NCBI GenBank assembly: GCA_964017195.1
Contig: OZ024900.1
Coordinates: forward strand, 26,062,429-26,126,428
Reading direction: 5' to 3'
Origin: Siderastrea radians
Lineage: Eukaryota > Cnidaria > Anthozoa > Scleractinia > Rhizangiidae
DNA length: 64,000 nt
A program made the translations under genes and the position numbers. A model generated the notes under the pieces. That model did not search any database and had not been told where the DNA came from. It saw only the letters and a list, made by a program, of their open reading frames with translations. Positions 7,987-15,671 of the stretch are shown in pieces. Numbering within the stretch: position 1 is the stretch's first letter; each line of letters begins with the position of its first letter.

Positions 7987-8071
7987 GGAATCGGTGGGAC
8001 TCGAACCCACGCGCGATCCTCCTCATGTATTCGAGGGGATCCAAAGGCTCTACCGACTGAGCTACGACTCC
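7987..8071 (-). tRNA. tRNA-like gene, anticodon not assignable
   Basis: This 85-nt minus-strand segment has a 7-bp acceptor stem (GGAGTCG with CGATTCC, one G-T pair), a perfect D arm (GCTC AGTCGGTA GAGC) and a perfect T arm (GTGGG TTCGAGT CCCAC). The segment between the D and T arms is too long and does not form a normal anticodon stem; it folds instead as GATCC-CCTC hairpin arms. In the D-arm register the anticodon would read CCC, unpaired. A 12-nt intron, a long variable arm or decay are all possible. It lies inside the late cluster between protease and ATPase, same strand, with AATAAA abutting its 3' end (7981-7986). Confidence 0.6.
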
Positions 8072-8099
8072 GACACACTTTTTTTCCAACACATTTTAT

Positions 8100-8639
8100 T
8101 TAATCATTCCGTTGATGATACGGATGACAACAAAGTTGATACCATCGGGCTTCTTGGCCTACAATTAATTGTTGAACGCGTTGACCGGCTTGATGGTCAT
8201 TGCTTACATAATCATGATCGGAAAACTCTTTTAAAAAGTCTTGCAAGGTTCGTCCACGGGCTTTGGCTTTCAAGTACAACAAGGCGTAATCCCCACAACT
8301 CTTGCTTGAAATGGCTTGGAGGGACTTGCCATTGGTCACCACATACTTCCAATGTTTCACCAGCCAATCTTGGAACGGGGCGGCTTGCACGTACGTGTCC
8401 ATGGGCAAAGCATAACTGTCGAGGATTTCACACACGTTTCCCTCGGTCCACACCCCTAACCAATGTTGTCCCGGTTGATCGTGCGGGTCGGTGTTGACAA
8501 TGTACCCTTGGGGTGGGGTCTTGACAGGCTTCTTGGGTAAACGATCACAGGCCACCGTTCCGTAAAAGACAGGTTTCAAGTGGGGGTCGTCGCGAGCTAA
8601 ATAATCCAACTGCACATTATTCAAGGCCACGTGTTCCAT
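8100..8639 (-). CDS. Adenain-like cysteine protease
   Basis: A 179-residue Ulp1/adenain-fold maturation protease. From the ATG at 8639, the likely triad is His59 (QHWLG), Asp74 (EILDSY) and Cys115 (SCGDYALLYL), with Gln108 seven residues before the cysteine as in adenovirus protease. The extension from 8714 lies inside the capsid gene, so the start 5 bases past the capsid stop is preferred. It should cleave virion precursors at motifs such as MRGG, QRGG and QxGxG found in the small basic proteins of this cluster. AATAAA on the minus strand (8095-8100) follows the stop. Confidence 0.85.
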   Translation of the reverse strand: MEHVALNNVQLDYLARDDPHLKPVFYGTVACDRLPKKPVKTPPQGYIVNTDPHDQPGQHWLGVWTEGNVCEILDSYALPMDTYVQAAPFQDWLVKHWKYVVTNGKSLQAISSKSCGDYALLYLKAKARGRTLQDFLKEFSDHDYVSNDHQAGQRVQQLIVGQEARWYQLCCHPYHQRND

Positions 8640-8643
8640 TTCT

Positions 8644-10044
8644 TCAGTGTTGGTAAATGTTATACAACACGGCTCCGTTCTTGTCAATCTCCAACAAGTT
8701 CTCAAATTCTCCATAGACGAGCACGGTTATATTGGTATTGGGGGCGGCTCCAAATTCCAAGACCAATTGTAAATCTCCACTTTGCTTGGGGTTGAGGTTT
8801 TGACTGTCGGCACAGCCATTGGCCACATTGTCAAACATGTACAAGGTACAATTTTTCGCTTGGCCCCAATCTCCTAGTTCCACCATATTGCCTTTCTTTT
8901 TACACCAAGCACCACTGGCTTGCAGAAAACGGAAGTACCCTAGATTATCTCGGGTGCCATTGTTGTGCACTAACTGCAGGGTTTCATAAGGGTATTCTTC
9001 GCCTTTGACAATCTGTCGAATGGCCGTCAGTCCCCATTTCTGGAAACAGAACGGATCTCGGGTGACATCTCCATTGAAGGCTCGGCTGTCCAGTAACCCC
9101 ACAATCAATCGGTCAGGTATTCTGTTTTGAAACAGGTTGGGAATGTCAAAGCGGACCAGGTTGCCTTGCATACTGAACGTGCGGATTTCACTGCGGACGG
9201 TCGGGTAGGAGGCGATTTCTCCTTCATTGTGCCTTTTGGCAGACAAACTCTGGTAGATGGCGTCATTCAAACGTAGTTGACAGAGATGAAACCGTAGTTT
9301 GACATCGCCTTCCTGCAATCGGCCCGCTTCACCCACGCCATTGAAAAACAGGGTCGGACCATTGAAATGAAATTTCATCTTGATTTCGATGCCAGGCACT
9401 AACAGTTTGCCGGTATGAAACACTTCCAAGTGGGGGGTAAACACCAGACTGTGGGTGAGGCCTCCAGCATACTTGGTCACTTCAGCTACCATGGCTTCAT
9501 AGGCCGCTTTGTGATTGGCACTGAGAGCTTGCCAGCGAGCATGGTTTCCTGCTTTGTTGGTGTTGTTGTCAGTCCATTGGGGTGGGAAATCCACTTGATT
9601 GAACCATCCTTGGGGTCCTAACACGGTCTTGCCATCTTCTCGGTCAAAATTCAGCAAGTTTTCCAGGTACGCTTTGTAATGATAGGTGTCGGATTGAGGA
9701 CTGATCAACGTGCCATTCAACTGCATGTCAATTTGTTTGATGATGGAATGGGCCAAATTGTTGACGGGCCATAATTTCTCCGCGGCGTCCAAGTTATTGC
9801 CATCCTCCTTTTTCAAACTCAATTCCATGGTAAAGTAACTGCGTCCCAAATCCACAAAATCGTCTAATCCCGGAATGATGAATTCCATGGGATTGATACC
9901 CGTGGTGGTGGGTTGAATGGTGACCATGCGATAGGCATTGATGCTAATGTCGGTCGGGGGCACCTTGAAAATCCGTAAGGCCGGGTTGACGGTCCCTTCG
10001 GAACGGGGGTGAGCCGGGGCGGATTGTGTACTCACGTCAGCCAT
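8644..10044 (-). CDS. Major capsid protein, double jelly-roll (F54H12.2-like)
   Basis: A 466-residue protein matching the Polinton/adintovirus hexon-type capsid family often annotated as F54H12.2-like in invertebrates. Recognisable blocks are PMEFIIPGLDDFVDLGRSYF (about 50-70), PVNNLAHSIIKQIDMQLNGTL (about 92-112), YKAYLENLLNF and a C-terminal LVLEFGAAPNTNITVLVYGEF segment. It has no predicted enzymatic residues; the expected structure is two jelly-roll domains forming trimeric capsomers. It lies between the small basic proteins and the protease, in the order typical for this virus class, and the reading frame is intact. Confidence 0.88.
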   Translation of the reverse strand: MADVSTQSAPAHPRSEGTVNPALRIFKVPPTDISINAYRMVTIQPTTTGINPMEFIIPGLDDFVDLGRSYFTMELSLKKEDGNNLDAAEKLWPVNNLAHSIIKQIDMQLNGTLISPQSDTYHYKAYLENLLNFDREDGKTVLGPQGWFNQVDFPPQWTDNNTNKAGNHARWQALSANHKAAYEAMVAEVTKYAGGLTHSLVFTPHLEVFHTGKLLVPGIEIKMKFHFNGPTLFFNGVGEAGRLQEGDVKLRFHLCQLRLNDAIYQSLSAKRHNEGEIASYPTVRSEIRTFSMQGNLVRFDIPNLFQNRIPDRLIVGLLDSRAFNGDVTRDPFCFQKWGLTAIRQIVKGEEYPYETLQLVHNNGTRDNLGYFRFLQASGAWCKKKGNMVELGDWGQAKNCTLYMFDNVANGCADSQNLNPKQSGDLQLVLEFGAAPNTNITVLVYGEFENLLEIDKNGAVLYNIYQH

Positions 10045-10046
10045 GT

Positions 10047-10277
10047 TTAACGTCGTCGTCGTCGTCGAGTGGTGGTACGTCGTCGCCGTGAGGGGTTTTT
10101 ATACCGTCGTCGTGCTAAACGTTGTCTCAAATCAAACCCGGGCAGTCTCATCACCTCGGGACTCAACCAACCGCCACGTTGTCGTCGCATCAATCTCCAA
10201 AACGGATACAGGCCACCCCATTGAGTCAACCCTCGATTACTACGAATCCGTCGAGGTCGTGAATGCACGGGATCCAT
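10047..10277 (-). CDS. Small Arg-rich protein with QRGGW site
   Basis: About 76 residues from the ATG at 10277. Arg-rich throughout, with RRQRGGW near residue 35 and a C-terminal run of arginines broken by TTT. It sits 2 bases from both neighbours. The composition is that of a viral core or minor capsid peptide and the QRGG motif suggests proteolytic processing. No family recognised. Confidence 0.5.
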   Translation of the reverse strand: MDPVHSRPRRIRSNRGLTQWGGLYPFWRLMRRQRGGWLSPEVMRLPGFDLRQRLARRRYKNPSRRRRTTTRRRRRR

Positions 10278-10279
10278 GT

Positions 10280-10606
10280 TCACACGCCCAAAATATCACG
10301 CGCCCGTTTGGTTTGTTTGGGAAATAAGGCACTGGCGACCCGCACGGCGTTTTTCACGCTCTTATGACTCAACGCTTTCTTGGCTTGTTTGGTAATTTCC
10401 TTTTTAAGAACGTCTTCGGCTTTGCGTTTGATCCCGCGTGTCAACCCCGTTGTCAAGCCTCTCTTGATATTACTAGGCAGTTTTAAAGGATTTCGCGTCC
10501 TTATAAGACCTTGCAACCCCCCACGCATCAGGTCCGTCGCTAACCCTTTGCCTTGTTGATCATACCACTCGTCGGTTCGAAATCGGGTCAAACTTCCCCC
10601 ACGCAT
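10280..10606 (-). CDS. Basic virion precursor with MRGG sites (pVI-like shape)
   Basis: A 108-residue protein starting MRGGS, with a second site LMRGGL near residue 27 that matches the adenovirus protease consensus (M/I/L)xGG-x exactly. The rest is basic and helical (KRKAEDVLKKEITKQAKKAL). An N-terminal propeptide released at MRGG followed by an amphipathic segment recalls adenovirus pVI or pX. Placement upstream of the capsid gene supports a minor virion role. Family not proven. Confidence 0.55.
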   Translation of the reverse strand: MRGGSLTRFRTDEWYDQQGKGLATDLMRGGLQGLIRTRNPLKLPSNIKRGLTTGLTRGIKRKAEDVLKKEITKQAKKALSHKSVKNAVRVASALFPKQTKRARDILGV

Positions 10607-10672
10607 GGTGTCTTCTTCTTCACCAGGGATGCCTTTGGTTGTTTTTCACAGGGGGCTCGTCTCTTTTTATAC

Positions 10673-10912
10673 TCACATGAGGCTGCACGTAAACGATTCC
10701 CCCGCATAGCGTTTTCGTTTTCCTTGTCGGATTTCCTCCATGCGTTTCAAATGCGATTTTCTGGCATTCTTTTTCGCCAACTTTTCTAGCCCTTTGGTGA
10801 TGGACCAGGCCGTTTTAGGAATTCCCGCAATCACTGCGTTGATCCCTTCCCCCGCTTGGGGAGGTTGTTTTCGGCGTCGTTGTCGTCGTCGTCGTCGTCG
10901 TTTCGGAGGCAT
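10673..10912 (-). CDS. Small basic protein with QAGEG motif
   Basis: A 79-residue protein: Arg-rich leader, QAGEGI at residues 19-24, then an amphipathic AVIAGIPKTAWSITKGLEKLAKK helix and a basic tail. It has the same layout as the proteins at 5.45-5.72 and 10.28-10.61 kb (basic leader, G-x-G site, amphipathic helix). A 66-base gap containing TTTTTATACTC precedes the next gene. Likely virion component, function unproven. Confidence 0.5.
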   Translation of the reverse strand: MPPKRRRRRRQRRRKQPPQAGEGINAVIAGIPKTAWSITKGLEKLAKKNARKSHLKRMEEIRQGKRKRYAGESFTCSLM

Positions 10913-10945
10913 GATTGACTGGGGGTTCCTTCTCGACTCTCTTTT

Positions 10946-11998
10946 TTATGCCTTTTTGAAGTGTAACGTGACAATGGTATGACCGTCACCAAACTTGACC
11001 AAGTCGCCTCCTCTACCAATCGTTTCGGCCACTTGAACGTGAATCATTTCCACCACCTCGTTACGAAGAGACATGTATTGAATGTGCAACGGTTCAAAGT
11101 ACAGGGTACCACGTGCTTGTCGCTTGTACTGGATTTCACGCAACAAATCGGTCACGCGATTGCCCACCATCGTACTGCCGGCCACGTCGGAGTACACGTG
11201 CAACGATCGTGTAGGTTCCCCCACCACGGCACGAAACGCCACATTCAAGTTGGTGAAACGCCAATGACAACTCATACTCAATTGTAAATAATCCGGTAAA
11301 AACGAACGCACCGTCCAAAAGACCGCCTTGCTCTGATCGTCGTTGACATCGTTCCAATCGTTGTCAACGGCCGGTTTTGTCATGTTGGGGATTTGATCCC
11401 CGATGAATTCTTGTTGTAAGTTTGGCCCCAACGTCAATACAGTGTCAATGTGACGTAACCATCCCATCTTGAGTGCTAACTTGGTATAGATAGTCAGGGA
11501 AGGTGTTTTGTTGCCGCAATGACAGACATTCGTGTTGTCGATGAGCAGATCCTCGCCTTCCCAACGAAACTTGACGTAAGTGTGTTTGCCTTGATCGTTG
11601 ACAAACCGACCCCCTTGAACGGCCAATTCCATACGTTGTTGTTCCAAGTGCCCAATGATGGCTTTCATGAAACTCACCCCATCCACCACCCAATCCAAAT
11701 CTTTCACGTCATCGATGATGGTTCGCGCGATGTCTACTCGCGAGGTCATTTCCCCATCTTTTCCATCCGGTTTGGGATAGGTTTGGTCCCAGGACGTCCC
11801 CATGACGTACCCATTTTTCTTCACCAACTCGTACAAATTGACGCGCGCATCTGGTAAGGAAATGGCACTCAACCCCACTTGCCATCCCCCTCCGGATAAC
11901 TGCAACGGTTTCGGTAGACGAATCTTGAAGTTATTGGCTTGGTTGTGGGGAAATTCCCGTCGGTTGGAATGACTGGGTAACGTCACGTAGAACGACAT
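10946..11998 (-). CDS. Penton-like minor capsid protein, copy 1
   Basis: About 350 residues from the ATG at 11998; the extension to 12013 begins with GTG. The N-terminus (SFYVTLPSHS...NNFKIRLPKPLQL...WQVGLSAISLPD) matches the Polinton/adintovirus penton-type minor capsid family. The C-terminus shows HIQYMSLRNEVVEMI and FGDGHTIVTLHFKKA. It is a tandem paralogue of the gene immediately upstream, with matching terminal motifs but a divergent middle. Family members form vertex capsomers with a jelly-roll fold; two copies may occupy different vertices or one may carry a receptor-binding role. Confidence 0.75.
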   Translation of the reverse strand: MSFYVTLPSHSNRREFPHNQANNFKIRLPKPLQLSGGGWQVGLSAISLPDARVNLYELVKKNGYVMGTSWDQTYPKPDGKDGEMTSRVDIARTIIDDVKDLDWVVDGVSFMKAIIGHLEQQRMELAVQGGRFVNDQGKHTYVKFRWEGEDLLIDNTNVCHCGNKTPSLTIYTKLALKMGWLRHIDTVLTLGPNLQQEFIGDQIPNMTKPAVDNDWNDVNDDQSKAVFWTVRSFLPDYLQLSMSCHWRFTNLNVAFRAVVGEPTRSLHVYSDVAGSTMVGNRVTDLLREIQYKRQARGTLYFEPLHIQYMSLRNEVVEMIHVQVAETIGRGGDLVKFGDGHTIVTLHFKKA

Positions 11999-12009
11999 CT
12001 TTGTCTGCT

Positions 12010-13050
12010 TCACACCACCACCTCCCTTTTAAAGTGGAGGGTCAAGAGGGTATGCCCTTCACCAAATTGGGCGAGATCCCCATTGATTTCGGCCATCTGG
12101 GTTTCCACGATTTCCACCACTTCATTGCGTACCGGGACATATTGAATATGGCGCGGTTCAAAGTGCGTGGTTTCTTTGGGCTGGTACTTGATTTCTCGTA
12201 ACAGATCCGTCATGCGACCCCCTACCATACTACTGGTCCCTACATCACAATACACGTGCAAAGGACGCACCGAGGGAAATTCCAACGAGGGCCGAAAGGT
12301 CGCGTTCAAATTCACAAACCGCCAATTACAGGTCATACTCAAGTTCAGATAATCCCCATCCACTTTCCAAAACGCGGGTTTATTGCTGCCATCCAGGACA
12401 TCCGACGGTGTAGGAATCGAGTCCGAATGAAATTCTTGTAGGATATTGGGACCCAATCGATAGACTCCCGTCGACACTTGTTCAATCCATCCCATTCTCA
12501 AGGCCAAGGTTCTACCCCATTCCACGCGGGTCACTTGCACTTTGTAATCCACATTGACGGTATTCAACACCAAATCCCCGTCGGAGGTCCATTCAAAGGT
12601 CGGGTACAATTTGACGCCATTGTTCTCTGCCCATTTGTTGAGGGGTTGGGTTTGTTTGGCACGGCTTTGCTCGTAACGGTACACCAATTGATGAAGCAAG
12701 TGCGATCCCGTCGACGAGGCCAATTCCTTTTTCATATCCCGGCCGTAGGTAAAGAGTTCGCGACGTTGATGCCACCAGACATCGTTGCCTTGATCGTCTT
12801 TGTCATACACCCGTTCGTGCCATCGTACATACAACAGAGGATGGGATTCGCCCACGCCTCCTTCTTCCGCCACCACCGGAATGGTGGGTAAGGATAAACT
12901 CGCCATGCCCACCATCCATCCTCGTCCCATAAATCGAATGGGTTTCGGCAACCGGTTTCGGAACAGATGGGCTTTGTTGCCCGGAAACTCTTTGGTACTC
13001 GCATGACTCATCAACGTCACGTAAAACGACGAATTGGGGACGAACGTCAT
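12010..13050 (-). CDS. Penton-like minor capsid protein, copy 2
   Basis: A 346-residue protein with SSFYVTLMSHAS...RNRLPKPIRF...WMVGMASLSLP at the N-terminus and HIQYVPVRNEVVEIV and FGEGHTLLTLHFKRE at the C-terminus, paralogous to the next gene downstream. The central DDQGNDVWWHQRRELF region has no counterpart in its partner. The start ATG is 5 bases after the integrase stop. Both frames are intact and tightly packed, so the duplication looks functional. Confidence 0.75.
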   Translation of the reverse strand: MTFVPNSSFYVTLMSHASTKEFPGNKAHLFRNRLPKPIRFMGRGWMVGMASLSLPTIPVVAEEGGVGESHPLLYVRWHERVYDKDDQGNDVWWHQRRELFTYGRDMKKELASSTGSHLLHQLVYRYEQSRAKQTQPLNKWAENNGVKLYPTFEWTSDGDLVLNTVNVDYKVQVTRVEWGRTLALRMGWIEQVSTGVYRLGPNILQEFHSDSIPTPSDVLDGSNKPAFWKVDGDYLNLSMTCNWRFVNLNATFRPSLEFPSVRPLHVYCDVGTSSMVGGRMTDLLREIKYQPKETTHFEPRHIQYVPVRNEVVEIVETQMAEINGDLAQFGEGHTLLTLHFKREVVV

Positions 13051-13054
13051 TGTT

Positions 13055-14227
13055 TTAGCGGCGTCGTCGTCGTTTGCGCGGTCGGAGGGATGTCACGTCA
13101 CCACGAGCAATCCAACTATTGTACTTGTCGGGCCACCCTTTCCACTTGACCAACCAACGATCTTTTTGACGCTTAAGTACCTTTTCGATGCGAAACACGT
13201 CGGACACTTGGACTTTTTGTAAATCCTCTTCATAAAACGTACCTTGGATGGGGGTGTCATCCCATTCGTGAATCTTATAGGTGGGCACGGGGCCCGGGAT
13301 CACCCGATGCACCACAAACACTTCTTCGGTCCAACCGGGGAGATAGCCTTTTTCAAAGGTCCGATGAATCGTGTTGAGACGCACCCGATCCCCCACTTTG
13401 AATTGAGGTTTTTTGTAGCCTTTCAATCGCTTGCTGTACAATCGTTTCCACACGGCTTCTTCGTTGTCCCACGTCACGTCTTCGGGGGGCATACCAATAC
13501 TTCGATGACGGGTGGCATTATACCCTTGCACCAACTGGGGTAAGACATTGTCAAAGCGTAAGGTGTTGGCCGTGGTCAAATAACGGTACAACCGTTCTTT
13601 CAAGGTGCGGTTAAATCGTTCCACCACACTGGCTTTGGCATCCCCTTCGGTGGAAAAATGGTGAATGTCTTGCTCGTCGACCCATCGTTGAAAGGTCCGA
13701 TTGTAAAATTCTTTCCCTCGATCCGTTTGCAATCGGTTGGGGTGTCGCCCTCCTTGTCTCACAATCTTCTCAAAGGCTTTCACGAGGGCCACCCCGGTTT
13801 TGGTTTTCAACGGTTGGACCCACGCGTACTTGGACAAGACATCCACGACGGTCAATAAGTAGCGTATACCCCGATTATGTTTAGCCAACCGTTGCACTTC
13901 CACTAAATCCGCGGCCCATTGATCGTCTAACCCCCCTACGACCACGGGTAAGGTAGCAAAACGACGACGTCGGGGTTTATGCAAGGTGTAGCCCACATCC
14001 TGTTCCAAGACCTGTTGGGCTTTTTTCAACGGGAGACCCTGGGCTTTGGCAAACCGTTGCACCCCACCTAAACTCCCCGGAGCGCTAGGATCGTGGTAAC
14101 GGTTTAACCATTGTTGCGAGACCTGGCTTTTCTTCTTCGTGGACGAGATAGGGCGTTTGGTTTTCTTCAACTTTGTTGTTGTTGACCAGCGTTGAGTTTT
14201 CTTTCGAGGGGCCATACGTTCTGACAT
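13055..14227 (-). CDS. Retroviral-type DDE integrase with chromodomain
   Basis: A 390-residue integrase of Polinton/adintovirus type. The basic N-terminus is followed by the rve core with probable catalytic Asp107 (AADLVEV), Asp169 (QTDRGKEF) and Glu203 (VVERFNRTLKERL). The family LTVVDVLSKYAWVQPL and GYNATRHRSIGM motifs are present. A chromodomain-like C-terminus (FRIEKVLKRQKDRWLVKWKGWPDKYNSW, split here by no gap) lies at about 335-385 and ends in RKRRRRR. It would insert the linear genome into chromosomes; the chromodomain may steer to methylated histones. All catalytic residues and the frame are intact. Confidence 0.88.
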   Translation of the reverse strand: MSERMAPRKKTQRWSTTTKLKKTKRPISSTKKKSQVSQQWLNRYHDPSAPGSLGGVQRFAKAQGLPLKKAQQVLEQDVGYTLHKPRRRRFATLPVVVGGLDDQWAADLVEVQRLAKHNRGIRYLLTVVDVLSKYAWVQPLKTKTGVALVKAFEKIVRQGGRHPNRLQTDRGKEFYNRTFQRWVDEQDIHHFSTEGDAKASVVERFNRTLKERLYRYLTTANTLRFDNVLPQLVQGYNATRHRSIGMPPEDVTWDNEEAVWKRLYSKRLKGYKKPQFKVGDRVRLNTIHRTFEKGYLPGWTEEVFVVHRVIPGPVPTYKIHEWDDTPIQGTFYEEDLQKVQVSDVFRIEKVLKRQKDRWLVKWKGWPDKYNSWIARGDVTSLRPRKRRRRR

Positions 14228-14529
14228 TCATCCCATAACGTCGATATGGAAGGGATGGTGTGGGGATGCGCCTTTTGAATGATTCGATACCATCGCCAGG
14301 CGTCCGGATGCCCTTTTAACCATACGACAAACACCACCCATCGATACAGGTTACGATCGACGTGGGTTTCTTCAAAGACGTGGAGAGGGTGCGCATCCTC
14401 GGGACAGGGAGGAATCGGGATGGGGGGCCCGGGTTGGTGATCATATAACACTTGACACAGGGATTGCTGGCATTGCCATTGCCCCAAGGACCAGAGAGAC
14501 TCCCACGCATCACACACAACAGCCTCCAT
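14167..14529 (-). CDS. Trp/Cys-rich protein overlapping integrase start, unknown
   Basis: A 120-residue protein rich in Trp, His and Pro (WESLWSLGQWQCQQSLCQ; LYRWVVFVVWLKGHPDAWRWY). It overlaps the integrase N-terminus by about 60 bases. No family recognised. Coding is supported by gap-free packing and an ATG directly after AATAAA-like sequence separating it from the zinc-finger gene; otherwise evidence is weak. Confidence 0.4.
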   Translation of the reverse strand: MEAVVCDAWESLWSLGQWQCQQSLCQVLYDHQPGPPIPIPPCPEDAHPLHVFEETHVDRNLYRWVVFVVWLKGHPDAWRWYRIIQKAHPHTIPSISTLWDECQNVWPLERKLNAGQQQQS

Positions 14530-14574
14530 GGACGAAATAAAAAAATTTTATTCCTACTCCTTTTTTAAAACCAT

Positions 14575-15462
14575 TTAAAAGAGACCTAGACGACCATAAG
14601 TGACGGTCTCGAGATCTTTCTGCCAGTTCTCGACACTGTCACTGTACTTGGGGGGTGGTGGCGCTGGGGCCACCATCATTTCTTGACGGTTCTTGAGCTC
14701 TTGAATTTCTCGCAACAATTGTTTCTCATAATCTGTCAGGGGGCGATCCTCTTTCCTGGGGGCACGAGGAGGTGGCCCTGGGATGTCATAGCCCCTCTTG
14801 GGATACCCTTGCGCATCCCGGGTAGACAAAGGAGATTCCGCTTGTTGATCGGCTTTCTTGGGCGGGTTGTCATGAAACCAACTCCAGTACTTGGGACCCA
14901 AGGGTTGATCGGCCCATCGGAAGAAGGCACACGTTTTCTTGGAACAATTCAGAAACAAACGATCGGGGTTCTGGGTCGAATGGCTCTGTTGCAGCGTGGC
15001 GGGTTCCCGGCAAAAACACTGCAAACAAGTCCACATGTCCAACACTTCTGTATGAGGTTGGCTATACACCGCTTTCATATACTCCAGGGCTTGATCTTGA
15101 CCACAAAACAGCAAACAGGGTTGCATGGGACATTTCACATACTTCCATCCCTTTTGAGATTCTCGGGCCTCCAAACGCACGTCATGGCAAGGGCATACCA
15201 TAGTGTCCACCTTTTCCTTGTTGTCTTTGATTGGATGATGGCCCACCTCATTGTCAAACACGGTCATCAGAGTGAATGGTGGGGTAGATTGCTCCGCCAT
15301 GTCATTCAATTCTTTCATCATTTCTTCCACCGCCGCTCGGGTATCTTCCACCACCTCCCCTACCACCGGATCACAGTCCACGGGCGTCATCGTTTGAATA
15401 GTCTTCTTCTTCTTCTTCCCCGAAGGAAGGTCGCTTGGCTTTCTCTTCCGATCGACTGACAT
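14575..15462 (-). CDS. GRF-type zinc-finger protein
   Basis: About 295 residues. The start at 15462 is preferred because a TATAAAAA box (15494-15502) overlaps the longer frame's start at 15507. A basic N-terminus (KRKPSDLPSGKKKKK) is followed by two zinc-ribbon units of GRF type: CPCHDVRLEARESQKG...VKCPMQPCLLF, then CLQCFCREPA...FLNCSKKTCAFFRW. The C-terminus is Pro-rich with a coiled-coil-like EKQLLREIQELKNRQEM. GRF fingers bind single-stranded DNA in topoisomerase III and NEIL3, so a role in replication or repair of viral DNA is plausible. It is first on the minus strand and divergent from the SLOG gene. AATAAA follows at 14547-14552. Confidence 0.6.
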   Translation of the reverse strand: MSVDRKRKPSDLPSGKKKKKTIQTMTPVDCDPVVGEVVEDTRAAVEEMMKELNDMAEQSTPPFTLMTVFDNEVGHHPIKDNKEKVDTMVCPCHDVRLEARESQKGWKYVKCPMQPCLLFCGQDQALEYMKAVYSQPHTEVLDMWTCLQCFCREPATLQQSHSTQNPDRLFLNCSKKTCAFFRWADQPLGPKYWSWFHDNPPKKADQQAESPLSTRDAQGYPKRGYDIPGPPPRAPRKEDRPLTDYEKQLLREIQELKNRQEMMVAPAPPPPKYSDSVENWQKDLETVTYGRLGLF

Positions 15463-15493
15463 CGTGCTCACGATTTTTTTCACCCGCCCCTGC

Positions 15494-15641
15494 CTTTTTA
15501 TACCCATACCCCTACGCTGTCATTGGTCAGCTTTTCATGACCCTATAAGGACGTCTCCTCTTCCCATTGGTCAGCTTGTTATGACCTTATAAGGACCTCT
15601 TGTCTTCCCATTGGTCAGGTGTTCCTATTTAAGAGGGTCCC
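15494..15641. promoter_or_regulatory. Repeat promoter with three CATTGGTCAG boxes
   Basis: Two full and one partial 44-bp direct repeats place CATTGGTCAG (inverted CCAAT box plus extension) at 15521, 15565 and 15609, each copy followed by a TATAAGG or TATTTAAG element. The last (15626-15633) would serve the SLOG gene at 15672. A minus-strand TATAAAAA at 15494-15502 serves the GRF gene. A similar TGGTCAG word recurs in the 48-bp repeats at 18.3 kb and once near 17340. Confidence 0.6.
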
Positions 15642-15671
15642 TTGCTCCCTGAATCGTCATTCTCCCAAGCC

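Noticed and set aside
14683..15459. Plus-strand frame of 258 codons
   Set aside because: Antisense to the GRF zinc-finger gene, which has zinc motifs and a TATA box; the plus frame has no recognisable motif.
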